NCBI RefSeq assembly: GCF_008933165.1
Contig: NZ_WBVQ01000003.1
Span: forward strand, 186,001 to 250,000
Origin: Phaeocystidibacter marisrubri
GTDB taxonomy: Bacteria; Bacteroidota; Bacteroidia; Flavobacteriales; Schleiferiaceae
Length of the DNA stretch: 64,000 bases
Reading direction: 5' to 3'
Translations under genes and position numbers: made by a program
Shown: positions 1 through 7,972 of the stretch, in pieces
Layout: every line of letters begins with the position of its first letter
Position numbering within the stretch: position 1 is the stretch's first letter
The notes under the pieces: generated by a model
Databases searched by the model: none
Seen by the model: the letters and a program-made list of their open reading frames with translations, nothing else
Told to the model about the DNA's origin: nothing

Positions 1-794
1 ACTCCAGCTTTGGAACGTTGATGGATGGTCTTCTCAATAGAGTTCCACAACATTAACCTTGCCTCCAATGCTTCCACAGAGGCGTCTTCAGCTTCCATCC
101 ACTTTTGCTCGTCATTGCCACAGAGTTCGGTGATCATTCTCAAAGCCATCGGACCGTGTTCGTCGCCGTCTAATTCAATGTGACGATCGAGATAGTAAAC
201 GAAAGCGTCCAGTTGGTTTGGGAATTTGTTGTGAAGTTCTTTGACAATTTCCGTGAACATGTCGGGAATTAGATCTTCTCTTCCATAGGTGAATGCCGCT
301 GCCATTTCATGGACCTTTCCGCGCTTAATAATAGCGTAATTGGCTCTTAAATAATGCAAAATGGCTTCGTCGAGTTCCGCTAAATTGTACTTCAAAATGT
401 CCTTCACTTTGAAGCTTCGCTGCAGTGTTTGGATGAAGTGGTTAACCGGTCGTGTATTTGCACCAGCCTGACGCATCGCGTCGAGATAGAGTTCATAGTG
501 TGAAGCCGGATTTCCCTCTGGATCTTCGTCGCTTTCTTCCGCCAGAACAATCTCATTCACTAACCTTCTGGCCAGTTTGCTTTCAGTTGGAACCCAAGCT
601 TCATCAACGGAAGTGAGTTGTTTTTGAAGCCCTTTCAATAAACTCATGAAATCCCAAACAGCAAATATGTGACTCTCCATGAACCGACGAAGGTCGTCCA
701 TGGTGTTCAATGAGTCGTACAGGGAATGCTCGAGAATACGCTTTCTCAAGGGCTCAATGCGATGTTCTATTGCAGTGAGGTGGGAGTTTTTCAT
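1..794 (-). CDS. DUF3050 family protein (partial, C-terminus beyond window)
   Basis: The reading frame opens with ATG at 794 and stays open to base 1, giving 264 residues; the C-terminus lies outside the window. The N-terminal half has the family hallmark of DUF3050, a helical protein with a heme-oxygenase-like fold: DLRRFMESHIFAVWDFMSLL around residues 34-53, then EESDEDPEGN and an ELYLDAMRQAGA stretch, and later FTYGREDLIPDMF and YYLDRHIELDGDEHG with conserved His/Asp/Glu. No enzymatic activity is established for the family to my knowledge; the fold suggests a metal- or heme-type cofactor but that is inference. A G-rich tandem repeat begins two bases upstream of the start codon. It is separated from the next gene upstream by about 130 bases, so it may be its own unit. 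Confidence 0.85.
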   Translation of the reverse strand, partial: MKNSHLTAIEHRIEPLRKRILEHSLYDSLNTMDDLRRFMESHIFAVWDFMSLLKGLQKQLTSVDEAWVPTESKLARRLVNEIVLAEESDEDPEGNPASHYELYLDAMRQAGANTRPVNHFIQTLQRSFKVKDILKYNLAELDEAILHYLRANYAIIKRGKVHEMAAAFTYGREDLIPDMFTEIVKELHNKFPNQLDAFVYYLDRHIELDGDEHGPMALRMITELCGNDEQKWMEAEDASVEALEARLMLWNSIEKTIHQRSKAG

Positions 795-795
795 T

Positions 796-866
796 GGGGG
801 GTGAGGAGTTTAAAGTTTGAGGGGTTTGAGGGGTTTGAGAGGTTTAAGGAGTTTGAGGGGTTGTGG
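796..866. repeat. 9-bp tandem repeat, GGTTTGAGG-type, copy 1
   Basis: Five imperfect head-to-tail copies of a 9-base unit (agtttgagg, ggtttgagg, ggtttgaga, ggtttaagg, agtttgagg) occupy 814-858, preceded by a G6 tract at 796-801 and gaggagttt, and followed by a decayed copy. The tract sits directly upstream of the start codon of the DUF3050 gene. A closely similar tract lies at 53600-53650, again directly upstream of a minus-strand start codon. Function unknown. Confidence 0.85.
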
Positions 867-926
867 TGTTGGTAGGTGTTGATCACTCTTCCTTCATCCC
901 TCACTCTTTCCAAAAGTCAATGCACC

Positions 927-1436
927 CTACTTTGGTTTCTTGTACACGGGAACGGTTGAACAAGCCTCGCCGTACATCAAACTCTGAACGACGGGGGTGA
1001 GTTTTTCAGTGAGTCGGATGAAAGCTTGAATAGGAACCGGACAATCGGAACAACCCTTAACGATCACGCGTTTTCCGTGGTATTGATCGATGTCAAGATC
1101 ATCTAAAATTGACTCAAATAGAACCGCTTCGAGCTGTTCGAGGGAACCAAACACGGTTCGAACGGAATGACCATTTAAAGCGTTGGCTACGAGTATCCAT
1201 GCCCATTGAGGAATGATGGCATCGACACTGCAGTACACAGCAACATAGCTATCGTTGTACTGAGACCAATCGTGTTCTGCGATGTAGTTGCGAAAGTCCT
1301 TCTCGCGAAGTATTTGTTGCTCGTACAACCACGGTGCGATGTCCAGTTCAAATCGATTTCCTCTAGGATAGAACTCCTGAAGGTCGATGTTCACCAAACC
1401 GCTATTCGCAATCTTATTTACTATTTCGTCTGCCAT
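927..1436 (-). CDS. DUF2480 family protein
   Basis: A 169-residue soluble protein of the Bacteroidota-restricted DUF2480 family. Recognisable stretches are the N-terminal MADEIVNKIANSGLV, LREKDFRNYIAEHDWSQY near residues 44-61, SVDAIIPQWAW around 71-81, a VIVKGCSDCPVP motif around 124-135 and the C-terminal SLMYGEACSTVPVYKKPK. Cysteines in KGCSDC and GEACS are conserved in the family as I recall it. In many Bacteroidota it sits at the end of the SUF iron-sulfur operon, which fits its position here two genes after the DUF59 gene, so a role in Fe-S assembly is a reasonable inference, but no biochemical function is known to me. The start at 1436 is two bases after the HMG-CoA synthase stop codon, so the two genes are very probably co-transcribed. 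Confidence 0.85.
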   Translation of the reverse strand: MADEIVNKIANSGLVNIDLQEFYPRGNRFELDIAPWLYEQQILREKDFRNYIAEHDWSQYNDSYVAVYCSVDAIIPQWAWILVANALNGHSVRTVFGSLEQLEAVLFESILDDLDIDQYHGKRVIVKGCSDCPVPIQAFIRLTEKLTPVVQSLMYGEACSTVPVYKKPK

Positions 1437-1438
1437 AT

Positions 1439-2881
1439 TTATTGATACAGTCGATATCCCTTTCTGTTGCCATCGGTTTCTACCGCGGAAAGAATGGTCG
1501 TATCGGATTTAACCACCGATTGATTCACTGCACGTTGATGGAGTTTCTCGTACATCGAAAAATCAATGGGAGTTCTGCTGCTCAAAACAGCATCGAGTTG
1601 ACATTTGTTTGCTGCGTCTTTCCATCCTTCACGTACGATGAAGTGGAAAACTTTGGATTTACTGCCACTGCCGTAAGATAGGGCTCCGATTTTTGAACCC
1701 GTGATATCCGTTTCCTTCTGAGCCGCTCGGTCTAGGGTGCTAATCAGCGCCATGAAGATGGAGGCTGTATACATGTTTCCAATTCGGCCACTAGCGTATT
1801 CGCCGTCTGCAATGTTGTTTGAAACATAGCTTCGGTAGTGATCCGATTTACTCCAGGCTCGAACGAATTCTACTCGATTTTCCTCCGTATAACTCAATCC
1901 TATGGCTGTTTCAATTTCGGCGATTGCGCCTCTCTCGCTCCATAGATCGAGTGCAATATCTGGCCACATACGTCTTCCTTGGAATGCGTAGGGTAAATGA
2001 AATATCAACGCATTCCAATCTTTAGTGGGATGCTCTCCTGTTAGATTCATGTACATCCCAAGAGCTTCGCGAACGCGATTTTGGTAACATGAATTCGAAT
2101 AGGGGCCATCAAAGACAGGGGCTTCTCTAAATTGGTCGATATAGGCTTCTGGGGTTCCCCAAAAATCGTCGGAAGCACTTGCTACAAGTTGTTCGGCATC
2201 TGATTGAGAGATTTCCTTTCCCAATAGTTTTGCAGCTTCTTTAAGCAGATATGCTTTCGCAAAAGTTCTTCTCGGCTTAAAGAAGTCGCTCACGCTCTCA
2301 ATTGCAACTCCCCAATGTGTGCTCACTTCGGCTACACGTGGATTTTCGGTAAGCCAAAGTGTCACGGCACCCGCTCCTTGGGTGTATTCACCCGCTGAGT
2401 TCGGGTCGTATTTGGCAACATCGGAAGCAATGACAAGGGCCTTTCTATTTTCACCTAGACGGATCCAGTCTAAAGCGTTTTGAAAGGCATCCACCCCGCC
2501 AACACAGGCGAATGTCATGTCTACCGCATCGCAGTGCATCATGGAGCGTTTCCCAAACTTCGCTTCAAATCGACTCTCTAAAATTCCCAGCACATAAGTG
2601 GCTGTGGGTTTGGCTGCATCTACAGCACTTTCGGTTCCCAGATAAAGCCGACCAATTTCACCAGGTTGAATGTCGTTTTCTTCAATGACCTTCCAGGCTG
2701 CATCGGCTGCAAGTGTAGTTGCATCTTGATTGTAATCACACACGGCCATTTCCATCAAACCCAAACCTTTAACGAGTTTGGCTGGTTCAATGTTTCTCTT
2801 CACCGCCAATTCAGGGATGGGAAGGTAAAGGGAAGGAATGGCGAATTGAAGGGCGTCAATGCCTACGCTTTTCTGGATCAT
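1439..2881 (-). CDS. mvaS: Hydroxymethylglutaryl-CoA synthase family protein
   Basis: A 480-residue thiolase-fold enzyme that should condense acetyl-CoA with acetoacetyl-CoA to HMG-CoA, the entry to the mevalonate isoprenoid pathway. The catalytic residues expected of the family are present: Glu84 in GTESAVD, Cys126 in DMTFACVGG (acyl-enzyme nucleophile) and His295 in FHLPYAF. A GSGSKSKVFHF stretch near the C-terminus is the usual glycine-rich segment. It is longer than typical bacterial MvaS (about 390 residues), with additional sequence in the middle (about residues 205-260) and C-terminus, closer in size to eukaryotic-type enzymes. It is embedded between the SUF genes and DUF2480, an unusual position. 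Because members of this superfamily also act in polyketide beta-branching, the mevalonate role is inferred from residues and length; no other mevalonate gene is in the window. Confidence 0.85.
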   Translation of the reverse strand: MIQKSVGIDALQFAIPSLYLPIPELAVKRNIEPAKLVKGLGLMEMAVCDYNQDATTLAADAAWKVIEENDIQPGEIGRLYLGTESAVDAAKPTATYVLGILESRFEAKFGKRSMMHCDAVDMTFACVGGVDAFQNALDWIRLGENRKALVIASDVAKYDPNSAGEYTQGAGAVTLWLTENPRVAEVSTHWGVAIESVSDFFKPRRTFAKAYLLKEAAKLLGKEISQSDAEQLVASASDDFWGTPEAYIDQFREAPVFDGPYSNSCYQNRVREALGMYMNLTGEHPTKDWNALIFHLPYAFQGRRMWPDIALDLWSERGAIAEIETAIGLSYTEENRVEFVRAWSKSDHYRSYVSNNIADGEYASGRIGNMYTASIFMALISTLDRAAQKETDITGSKIGALSYGSGSKSKVFHFIVREGWKDAANKCQLDAVLSSRTPIDFSMYEKLHQRAVNQSVVKSDTTILSAVETDGNRKGYRLYQ

Positions 2882-2943
2882 CGGAAGTAATTTAGAAGGG
2901 GTGAACCTACGAAATTGTACAATTCACACTAACTAAAATTCTA

Positions 2944-3282
2944 TTAAAACATTCCGAGCTCAAGACGAGCTTCTTCGCTCATCATATCTTTCGTCCAAGG
3001 CGGATCGAAGGTGATTTCAACTTCAACATCTTTTGCTTCGTCAATGCACTTCACCTTTTCCTCTACTTCTACGGGAAGAGATTCGGCGACAGGGCAATTG
3101 GGAGAAGTGAGTGTCATTAAGATGTGAACGTCTCCGTCTTCCGAAACCTGTACATCGTAAACAAGTCCGAGTTCGTAAATGTCCACCGGAATTTCCGGGT
3201 CGTAAATAGATCGCAAGACATCAACGGTGTCGGCGCCTAATTTCTGCATTTGGTCTTCGTTCAATGCCATAGCTGTGGTCAT
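2944..3282 (-). CDS. DUF59/MIP18 family Fe-S assembly protein (SufT-like)
   Basis: A 112-residue MIP18 (DUF59) domain protein. The family signature is visible as DVLRSIYDPEIPVDIYELGL (residues about 22-41), followed by VHILMTLTSPNCPVAESLP, with the conserved Cys around residue 62, and VEITFDPPWTKDMMSEEAR near the C-terminus. DUF59 proteins of SUF operons (SufT/PaaD type) help maturation or delivery of Fe-S clusters. Its start codon overlaps the sufE stop by four bases, so translation is probably coupled. An ATG five codons in (MALNEDQMQ) is an alternative start; the overlapping one is preferred for coupling. The next downstream gene begins 62 bases later. Confidence 0.9.
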   Translation of the reverse strand: MTTAMALNEDQMQKLGADTVDVLRSIYDPEIPVDIYELGLVYDVQVSEDGDVHILMTLTSPNCPVAESLPVEVEEKVKCIDEAKDVEVEITFDPPWTKDMMSEEARLELGMF

Positions 3283-3707
3283 GCTGTTTTGGACTGAAAA
3301 GCAAGAGCGTAAAACTTCATTTGTTTAATCATACTCACCAATCCGTTCGCTCTTGTGGGTGATAAATGTTCTTTCAAGCCAATTTGATCCACAAAGGTCA
3401 AGTCGGCATTGATAATGTCTTCTGGTTTTTGTCCGCTCAATGCACGGATCATAAGGGCAATAATCCCTTTGGTGATGATAGCGTCACTATCGGCAGTAAA
3501 CTGTACAGTTCCATCTTTGAATTCGGCGTGAAGCCAAACTCTACTTTGACAGCCTTTAATGAGGTTATCATCAACCTTGTACTCTTCATCAATCAAGGGG
3601 AGTTCTTTTCCCAATGAAATGATGTAGTCATACTTGTCCATCCAATCCTCGAACATGTCGAATTCATCGACGATCTCTTCGGAAATAACTGCTATACTCT
3701 CACTCAT
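3279..3707 (-). CDS. sufE: SufE sulfur acceptor protein
   Basis: A 142-residue SufE/CsdE family protein that takes persulfide sulfur from the cysteine desulfurase SufS and passes it to the scaffold. The acceptor is Cys53 in the loop motif KGCQSRVWL. The family-typical SDAIITKGIIALMIRALSGQ helix (about residues 74-93) follows. The gene starts four bases after the sufS stop and ends overlapping the DUF59 gene, giving a compact sufS-sufE-DUF59 operon. Length is normal for SufE. Confidence 0.93.
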   Translation of the reverse strand: MSESIAVISEEIVDEFDMFEDWMDKYDYIISLGKELPLIDEEYKVDDNLIKGCQSRVWLHAEFKDGTVQFTADSDAIITKGIIALMIRALSGQKPEDIINADLTFVDQIGLKEHLSPTRANGLVSMIKQMKFYALAFQSKTA

Positions 3708-3711
3708 AATT

Positions 3712-4947
3712 CTATCTCAACATTGGAATAACGCGGTTTAACGCCGCCACCAATTGATCAATTTCATCTTTTGTATTGTACACCGCCAACGAAGCGCGAA
3801 TGGTTCCTGGAACGTCAAGGCGATTCATCAATGGTTGTGTACAATGATGTCCCGTACGAACGGCAATGCCCAGTTGGTCTAACAGGGTTCCCACGTCGTA
3901 CGGGTGTAATCCTTCAATATTAAAACTGAACAAAGCAGATTTCTCGGGCCCCGTGCCATACAGTTGCAGTCCTTCTACAGAAGAGAGGGCTTCAGTGCCA
4001 TAAGCAAGTAGCTCTGCTTCGTAAGTCGTGATATTTTCGAGACCAATTTCATTCATCCAGTCGATGGATGCGGCCCATGCAATCACTCCTTCAATGTGCG
4101 GTGTTCCTGCTTCAAATTTATGAGGAAGATCGGCATAGGTCGTTTCCTCAAAGGTCACAGTGGCAATCATTTCACCTCCACCTTGATACGGGGGAAGTTT
4201 GTTCAACCACTCTTCTTTGCCGTAAAGTGCACCAATTCCTGTAGGACCGTACATTTTGTGGGCGCTTATGGCATAGAAATCAACATCCAGATCGCGGACA
4301 TCTACCTTGAGGTGGGGCATGCTTTGCGCTCCGTCTACCAATACAGCAGCACCCACTTCGTGCGCCATTTTGGTCATCTCTTTCACCGGGTTGATGATTC
4401 CCAAAGCGTTCGAAATGTGATTGAAAGCTACCAGTTTGGTCTTCGGTGAGAGGAGTGAAGCATAGGCTTCCAAATCCAGTACACCTCGGTCGTCCATGGG
4501 AATAACCTTCAAGGTAGCCTTTTTGCGTGCACACATCATTTGCCAAGGAACAATATTGCTGTGGTGCTCTAGGGTAGAGATGATAATCTCATCGCCTTCA
4601 TTCACAAAATCAGCAAAACTAGACGCAATGGTATTAATGCTATCCGTTGTTCCCTTGGTGAAAATCACTTCGTAACTGTGCTCGGCGTTCAGGTGAGCGC
4701 GAAGTTTTTCACGTGTAAGTTCAAAGGCATCTGTGGCAAGTTGACTCAGGTGATGAACACCGCGATGAACGTTGCTATTAATCGTTTCGTAATAAGCGGT
4801 AATAGCATCGGTCATGGCCTTTGGCTTATGCGTGGTTGCGCCGTTGTCCATGTATACCAATGGCCTTCCGTTTACCTCTCTTTCAAGGACTGGAAATTGC
4901 TTGCGTATTTCGGTTACCGAGAATCCGGTAGAAGTCTTTTCTGTCAT
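3712..4947 (-). CDS. sufS: Cysteine desulfurase SufS
   Basis: A 411-residue pyridoxal-phosphate cysteine desulfurase of the SufS (type II) subgroup, which removes sulfur from cysteine for Fe-S cluster assembly. Visible landmarks are VYMDNGATTHKP near the N-terminus, FTKGTTDSIN, LVDGAQSMPH (PLP Asp), SAHKMYGPTGIGALYG with the Schiff-base Lys, and the active-site RTGHHCTQPLM cysteine near the C-terminus, followed by the short RASLAVYNT motif. The frame extends further upstream, but the extension runs into a tandem repeat and has no homologous character; the ATG at 4947 gives the usual MTEKTS...IRKQFPVLERE N-terminus. A GAccTTTG box lies eight bases before it. sufB, sufC and sufD are not adjacent and are absent from this window. 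Confidence 0.93.
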   Translation of the reverse strand: MTEKTSTGFSVTEIRKQFPVLEREVNGRPLVYMDNGATTHKPKAMTDAITAYYETINSNVHRGVHHLSQLATDAFELTREKLRAHLNAEHSYEVIFTKGTTDSINTIASSFADFVNEGDEIIISTLEHHSNIVPWQMMCARKKATLKVIPMDDRGVLDLEAYASLLSPKTKLVAFNHISNALGIINPVKEMTKMAHEVGAAVLVDGAQSMPHLKVDVRDLDVDFYAISAHKMYGPTGIGALYGKEEWLNKLPPYQGGGEMIATVTFEETTYADLPHKFEAGTPHIEGVIAWAASIDWMNEIGLENITTYEAELLAYGTEALSSVEGLQLYGTGPEKSALFSFNIEGLHPYDVGTLLDQLGIAVRTGHHCTQPLMNRLDVPGTIRASLAVYNTKDEIDQLVAALNRVIPMLR

Positions 4948-4954
4948 TGCTCTG

Positions 4955-4962
4955 CAAAGGTC
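4955..4962 (-). promoter_or_regulatory. Probable -7 promoter box of sufS
   Basis: On the minus strand GACCTTTG, one mismatch from the Bacteroidota -7 consensus TAnnTTTG, ends eight bases before the sufS ATG. The same variant precedes tatD at 35581. A transcript from it would have almost no 5' leader. Confidence 0.5.
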
Positions 4963-5039
4963 GTAAATGTTAACCACAAAGTAGAACACGTCTAAATAAG
5001 AATGGTTTAAGGGGCTGGCTTTTAACTGCTGACATCCAA

Positions 5040-5074
5040 CACCCGTCACCCGTCACCCATCACCCGTCACCCAT
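5040..5074. repeat. 7-bp tandem repeat CACCCGT/CACCCAT, copy 1
   Basis: Exactly five 7-base units (cacccgt, cacccgt, cacccat, cacccgt, cacccat) in 35 bases, lying between the divergent sufS and threonine dehydrogenase genes. A second five-unit, 35-base copy lies at 45458-45492. The tract creates spurious open frames on both strands but is not coding. Confidence 0.9.
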
Positions 5075-5102
5075 CTTTATCTCTAGTCTCACAACTTGTA
5101 TT

Positions 5103-5110
5103 TATCTTTG
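5103..5110 (+). promoter_or_regulatory. Probable -7 promoter box of the threonine dehydrogenase gene
   Basis: TATCTTTG matches TAnnTTTG exactly and ends 21 bases before the ATG at 5132, leaving a short untranslated leader. No clear -33 TTTG is visible; the upstream sequence is close to the tandem repeat at 5040-5074. Confidence 0.6.
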
Positions 5111-5131
5111 CCGCGCTTAATTCCCCACCCC

Positions 5132-6091
5132 ATGAAAGATGTAGTTCTAGTTCTCGGTGCTTCTGGACAGATTGGAACCGAATTGGTAATGACATTGCGC
5201 GAAATGTATGGCAACGACAATGTAGTTGCATCCGACATTAAAGACGCGCATCCAGACGTGATGAACTCTGGTCCGTTTGAGAATATCAATGCCATGGACG
5301 GTGAGCGAATGGCAGAGGTAGTGAAGAAGTATAAAGTGACTCAGATCTATCATCTCGTGGCTATGCTTTCTGCCGTGGCAGAGCGAATGCCAGAGAAAGG
5401 CTGGGCCTTGAATATGGAGAGTCTTTTCCACGTTTTGAATTTGGCAAAAGATGGCGGTGTTAAGAAGGTCTATTGGCCGAGCTCAATTGCTTGTTTTGGC
5501 CCGAATACGCCAAAGATGAACACGCCACAGCACACCATCATGGAGCCGAGTACGGTTTACGGTATCAGTAAACAAGCGGGTGAACAATGGTGTAATTACT
5601 ACTATTCAAAGTATGGTGTAGATGTGCGCTCTATTCGCTACCCAGGTTTGATTTCATGGAAGAGTGAACCGGGTGGGGGAACGACGGACTACGCGGTAGA
5701 TATCTACTATAAAGCACTGCAAGATGGCAAGTACACGAGTTTCCTAGATAAGGGAACCATGCTTCCAATGATGTACATGCCTGACGCAATCCGCGCGACT
5801 ATTAGTTTGATGGAAGCTCCTGCTGATAAAGTGAAATTGCGCACGAGCTATAACTTGGCTGGAATCTCTTTTGCTCCAGAAGATGTTGCAGCTTCTATCC
5901 AGAAACACATTCCTTCCTTTGAACTGTCGTACGATCCAGATTTTCGTCAGGCGATTGCCGATTCTTGGCCTAGCTTGATTGACGATACGGCCGCTAGAGA
6001 AGATTGGGGATGGGCGCACGAATTCGACCTCGATCGTATGACGGAGGATATGCTTGCGAACTTAAAGGTGAAGTTGGGACTATTGGCTTAA
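5132..6091 (+). CDS. L-threonine 3-dehydrogenase, NAD-dependent epimerase/SDR type
   Basis: A 319-residue extended short-chain dehydrogenase that should oxidise L-threonine to 2-amino-3-ketobutyrate with NAD+. It shows the Rossmann motif GASGQIGTEL (residues 8-17), YHLVAMLSAVAE, SSIACFGP and the YGISK catalytic Tyr/Lys pair, together with the sub-family phrases MEPSTVYGISKQAGE and SIRYPGLISWKSEPGGGTTDYAV that distinguish the UDP-galactose-epimerase-like threonine dehydrogenases known from flavobacteria. An ATG-less 12-codon upstream extension is rejected. The usual partner, 2-amino-3-ketobutyrate CoA ligase, is not adjacent. Its stop codon overlaps the stop of the convergent lipoprotein gene within a shared TTAA. 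Confidence 0.88.
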   Translation: MKDVVLVLGASGQIGTELVMTLREMYGNDNVVASDIKDAHPDVMNSGPFENINAMDGERMAEVVKKYKVTQIYHLVAMLSAVAERMPEKGWALNMESLFHVLNLAKDGGVKKVYWPSSIACFGPNTPKMNTPQHTIMEPSTVYGISKQAGEQWCNYYYSKYGVDVRSIRYPGLISWKSEPGGGTTDYAVDIYYKALQDGKYTSFLDKGTMLPMMYMPDAIRATISLMEAPADKVKLRTSYNLAGISFAPEDVAASIQKHIPSFELSYDPDFRQAIADSWPSLIDDTAAREDWGWAHEFDLDRMTEDMLANLKVKLGLLA

Positions 6092-6594
6092 CGCTCGATA
6101 GTCGCTTCAATTTGTGCGTTCGCTGATTGACCGCCAAAGCTGATTTGCTGATTAGAGCGAAGTATCATTCGAGTGTCGTTCCAACTTAGAATACCGTAAC
6201 GCGTGGTAGATCCGCTTTCGGTGATAATCAGACTGTCGTTTCCTTTAAATTCCCAGGTTCCTGTTCCAGATCGCTGATAAGGAACGGTTATATTCGTGCC
6301 TGCACTGATGTCAATGTCTGCATCTACGCTGTAGTTTACCGACTGAGAAGGAGAGGTGCGGAAATCGAAGTAGCTTCCTGGAGAAATTGTGGCACCTGTG
6401 GTTACAAAAGGAAGGGTCGTTCCCATAAAGTCTACAGTACCACTCGCGTCCATGTCGGTTAGATACCAAACTCCAGATATGCGCTCCTCATTGCTAGGAG
6501 TGCTGCTGCCACCTTTGTCATCATCTTTTTTGCAACCGGTGAAAGTGATTCCCAATGCGAGTAGAGCAATCCAAAGAGAGAAAGAAGTTTTCAT
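6088..6594 (-). CDS. Lipoprotein, lipocalin-like
   Basis: A 168-residue probable lipoprotein. A hydrophobic signal peptide ends in the lipobox GITFTGC (Cys about residue 20) followed by KKDDDKGGSS, a charged linker typical of Bacteroidota surface-exposed lipoproteins. The rest (RISGVWYLTDMDASG, GTGTWEFKGNDSLIIT, TTRYGILSWNDTRMILRS) resembles the beta-rich lipocalin-like domain found in many small Bacteroidota lipoproteins; function unknown. The start at 6594 is chosen because it gives the signal peptide and is preceded by a perfect TATATTTG box; the longer frame reads back into the neighbouring phosphoesterase gene. Confidence 0.75.
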   Translation of the reverse strand: MKTSFSLWIALLALGITFTGCKKDDDKGGSSTPSNEERISGVWYLTDMDASGTVDFMGTTLPFVTTGATISPGSYFDFRTSPSQSVNYSVDADIDISAGTNITVPYQRSGTGTWEFKGNDSLIITESGSTTRYGILSWNDTRMILRSNQQISFGGQSANAQIEATIER

Positions 6595-6614
6595 AGGACG
6601 AGTTCTAATTTTAG

Positions 6615-6622
6615 CAAATATA
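6615..6622 (-). promoter_or_regulatory. Probable -7 promoter box of the lipocalin-like lipoprotein
   Basis: TATATTTG on the minus strand is an exact TAnnTTTG match, 20 bases upstream of the ATG at 6594 and just after the stop codon of the upstream phosphoesterase gene, so the lipoprotein probably has its own promoter. Confidence 0.6.
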
Positions 6623-6634
6623 AGATTTTGGCTA

Positions 6635-7873
6635 TCACGCCTTTCTGCGCAACTCAAGAAGGGTAATCTCTGGCCAAATGCCCACCCTTCCCGGAAATGC
6701 CAAGTAGCCAAATCCACGGTTGACGTATAGTTTTCTTCCTTTTTCTTGATAAAGTCCAGCCCACTTTGGATAGGCGAAAGAAGACGGGCTCCATTTTACA
6801 AAACCGGGTATTTCAATTCCAAATTGCCAACCGTGTGTATGTCCTGATAAGGTGAGGTGAACTTTCTTTTCATGGTGAATAACCACTTCGTCAAAGTGAG
6901 TGGGATCATGACTCATGAGAATTTTGAAGGAATCTTTTTCAAGATCTTTCATCGCTAGGTCCAAATCTCCTCGTTGCTTGAAACGGAGTCCCCAGTTTTC
7001 GACCCCTACGAGATCAATGGACTGACCGTCTTTTTCAATCTTCACGTTCTCATTTCGCAAGTTTCGAAAGCCGATTTCACTTTCCATACGAACTAAGGCT
7101 TCTACATCGGCCGCTTTATCAGCCTCAGAATCCCAGGTCATGTAATCGCCATAATCGTGATTGCCCAATACACAGAACTGTCCATGCGGGGCTTCGATTC
7201 CCTTAAAAACATCGAGCCAGGGAATACACTCGGAAGATTGGTTGTTAACCATGTCTCCCGTGAAGAGGATGAGGTCGGCTTTCTGCGCTTTTATTAGATC
7301 AACACCGTATTGGATCTTTTCTTTATCATCAAAGGAGCCGGTGTGAATGTCGCTGATTTGTAGAATGGTGAAACCGTCGAATGCCTCTGGTAAGTCGTCG
7401 TAAAACAGGGTTTCTTTGATCACTCTATAGTTGTACTTCCCCTTCCAAATGCCATGGAGTACACCAAGGAATGGAATAGAAGCAAGACCTAAAGCGACAT
7501 TTTGAACGAACTTTCTTCGTCCCGGCACAAAGCTCTCGCCCAATTCTTTTACTTCGGGCTTGGCAACTCTTCGGTACAATCCAAAGAGAAGTCGAGTGAA
7601 GTCTTCCAAGAGCAATATGGCAATAATCAAAAACTTAGGGACGTACCAAATCATGATCAGTGTGGCAAATCCATTCACTACTTTTCTAGACTCATTTGCC
7701 CTGTCGAAGCCCAGAAAACTCGTTAGCATATAGAGGTATCCGACGATACAGATCAACCAATATATTCGGCGAACCCATACATTGGTGTATGCTCGCTTCA
7801 CACTTTGGTAGACATAGTAATCAATCCCAAAAAAGAGGGCTAGAGTGAGTGTGAAAACTAAACCTGGAGTCAT
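6635..7873 (-). CDS. Membrane-anchored metallophosphoesterase (YkuE-like)
   Basis: A 412-residue protein with hydrophobic segments at about 3-20, 36-54, 66-90 and 122-140, then a calcineurin-like phosphoesterase domain. Metal-binding motifs are all present: SDIHTGSFD (174-182), FTGDMVNN (204-211), LGNHDYG (236-242), MSHDPTHFD and SGHTHGWQFG. The second hydrophobic stretch begins with GRRKFVQNVALG, resembling a twin-arginine motif as in YkuE-type enzymes, though here it follows other membrane helices. The family hydrolyses phosphodiesters or pyrophosphates; the substrate cannot be told. The start at 7873 gives a membrane helix immediately; the longer frame adds a basic stretch without homology. 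It is divergent from the histidine kinase gene. Confidence 0.87.
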   Translation of the reverse strand: MTPGLVFTLTLALFFGIDYYVYQSVKRAYTNVWVRRIYWLICIVGYLYMLTSFLGFDRANESRKVVNGFATLIMIWYVPKFLIIAILLLEDFTRLLFGLYRRVAKPEVKELGESFVPGRRKFVQNVALGLASIPFLGVLHGIWKGKYNYRVIKETLFYDDLPEAFDGFTILQISDIHTGSFDDKEKIQYGVDLIKAQKADLILFTGDMVNNQSSECIPWLDVFKGIEAPHGQFCVLGNHDYGDYMTWDSEADKAADVEALVRMESEIGFRNLRNENVKIEKDGQSIDLVGVENWGLRFKQRGDLDLAMKDLEKDSFKILMSHDPTHFDEVVIHHEKKVHLTLSGHTHGWQFGIEIPGFVKWSPSSFAYPKWAGLYQEKGRKLYVNRGFGYLAFPGRVGIWPEITLLELRRKA

Positions 7874-7972
7874 TTGATTTCTTTGTTCGAACCTGCAACG
7901 CGAAAGTAGGGCAATTGTTTCGCTAACTCTTCGTTTGTAGGGCAACTCAACTTAATCGCGTAATTTTCGGCC

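Noticed and set aside
4948-5049. N-terminal extension of SufS (34 codons)
   Set aside because: Extension has no homology character, starts near the repeat and passes through the promoter box; the ATG at 4947 gives the family N-terminus.
5040-5074. Repeat tract as a possible CRISPR or coding sequence
   Set aside because: Units are only seven bases without spacers, and open frames through them give low-complexity Pro/His/Ser peptides. It is a tandem repeat, not an array.
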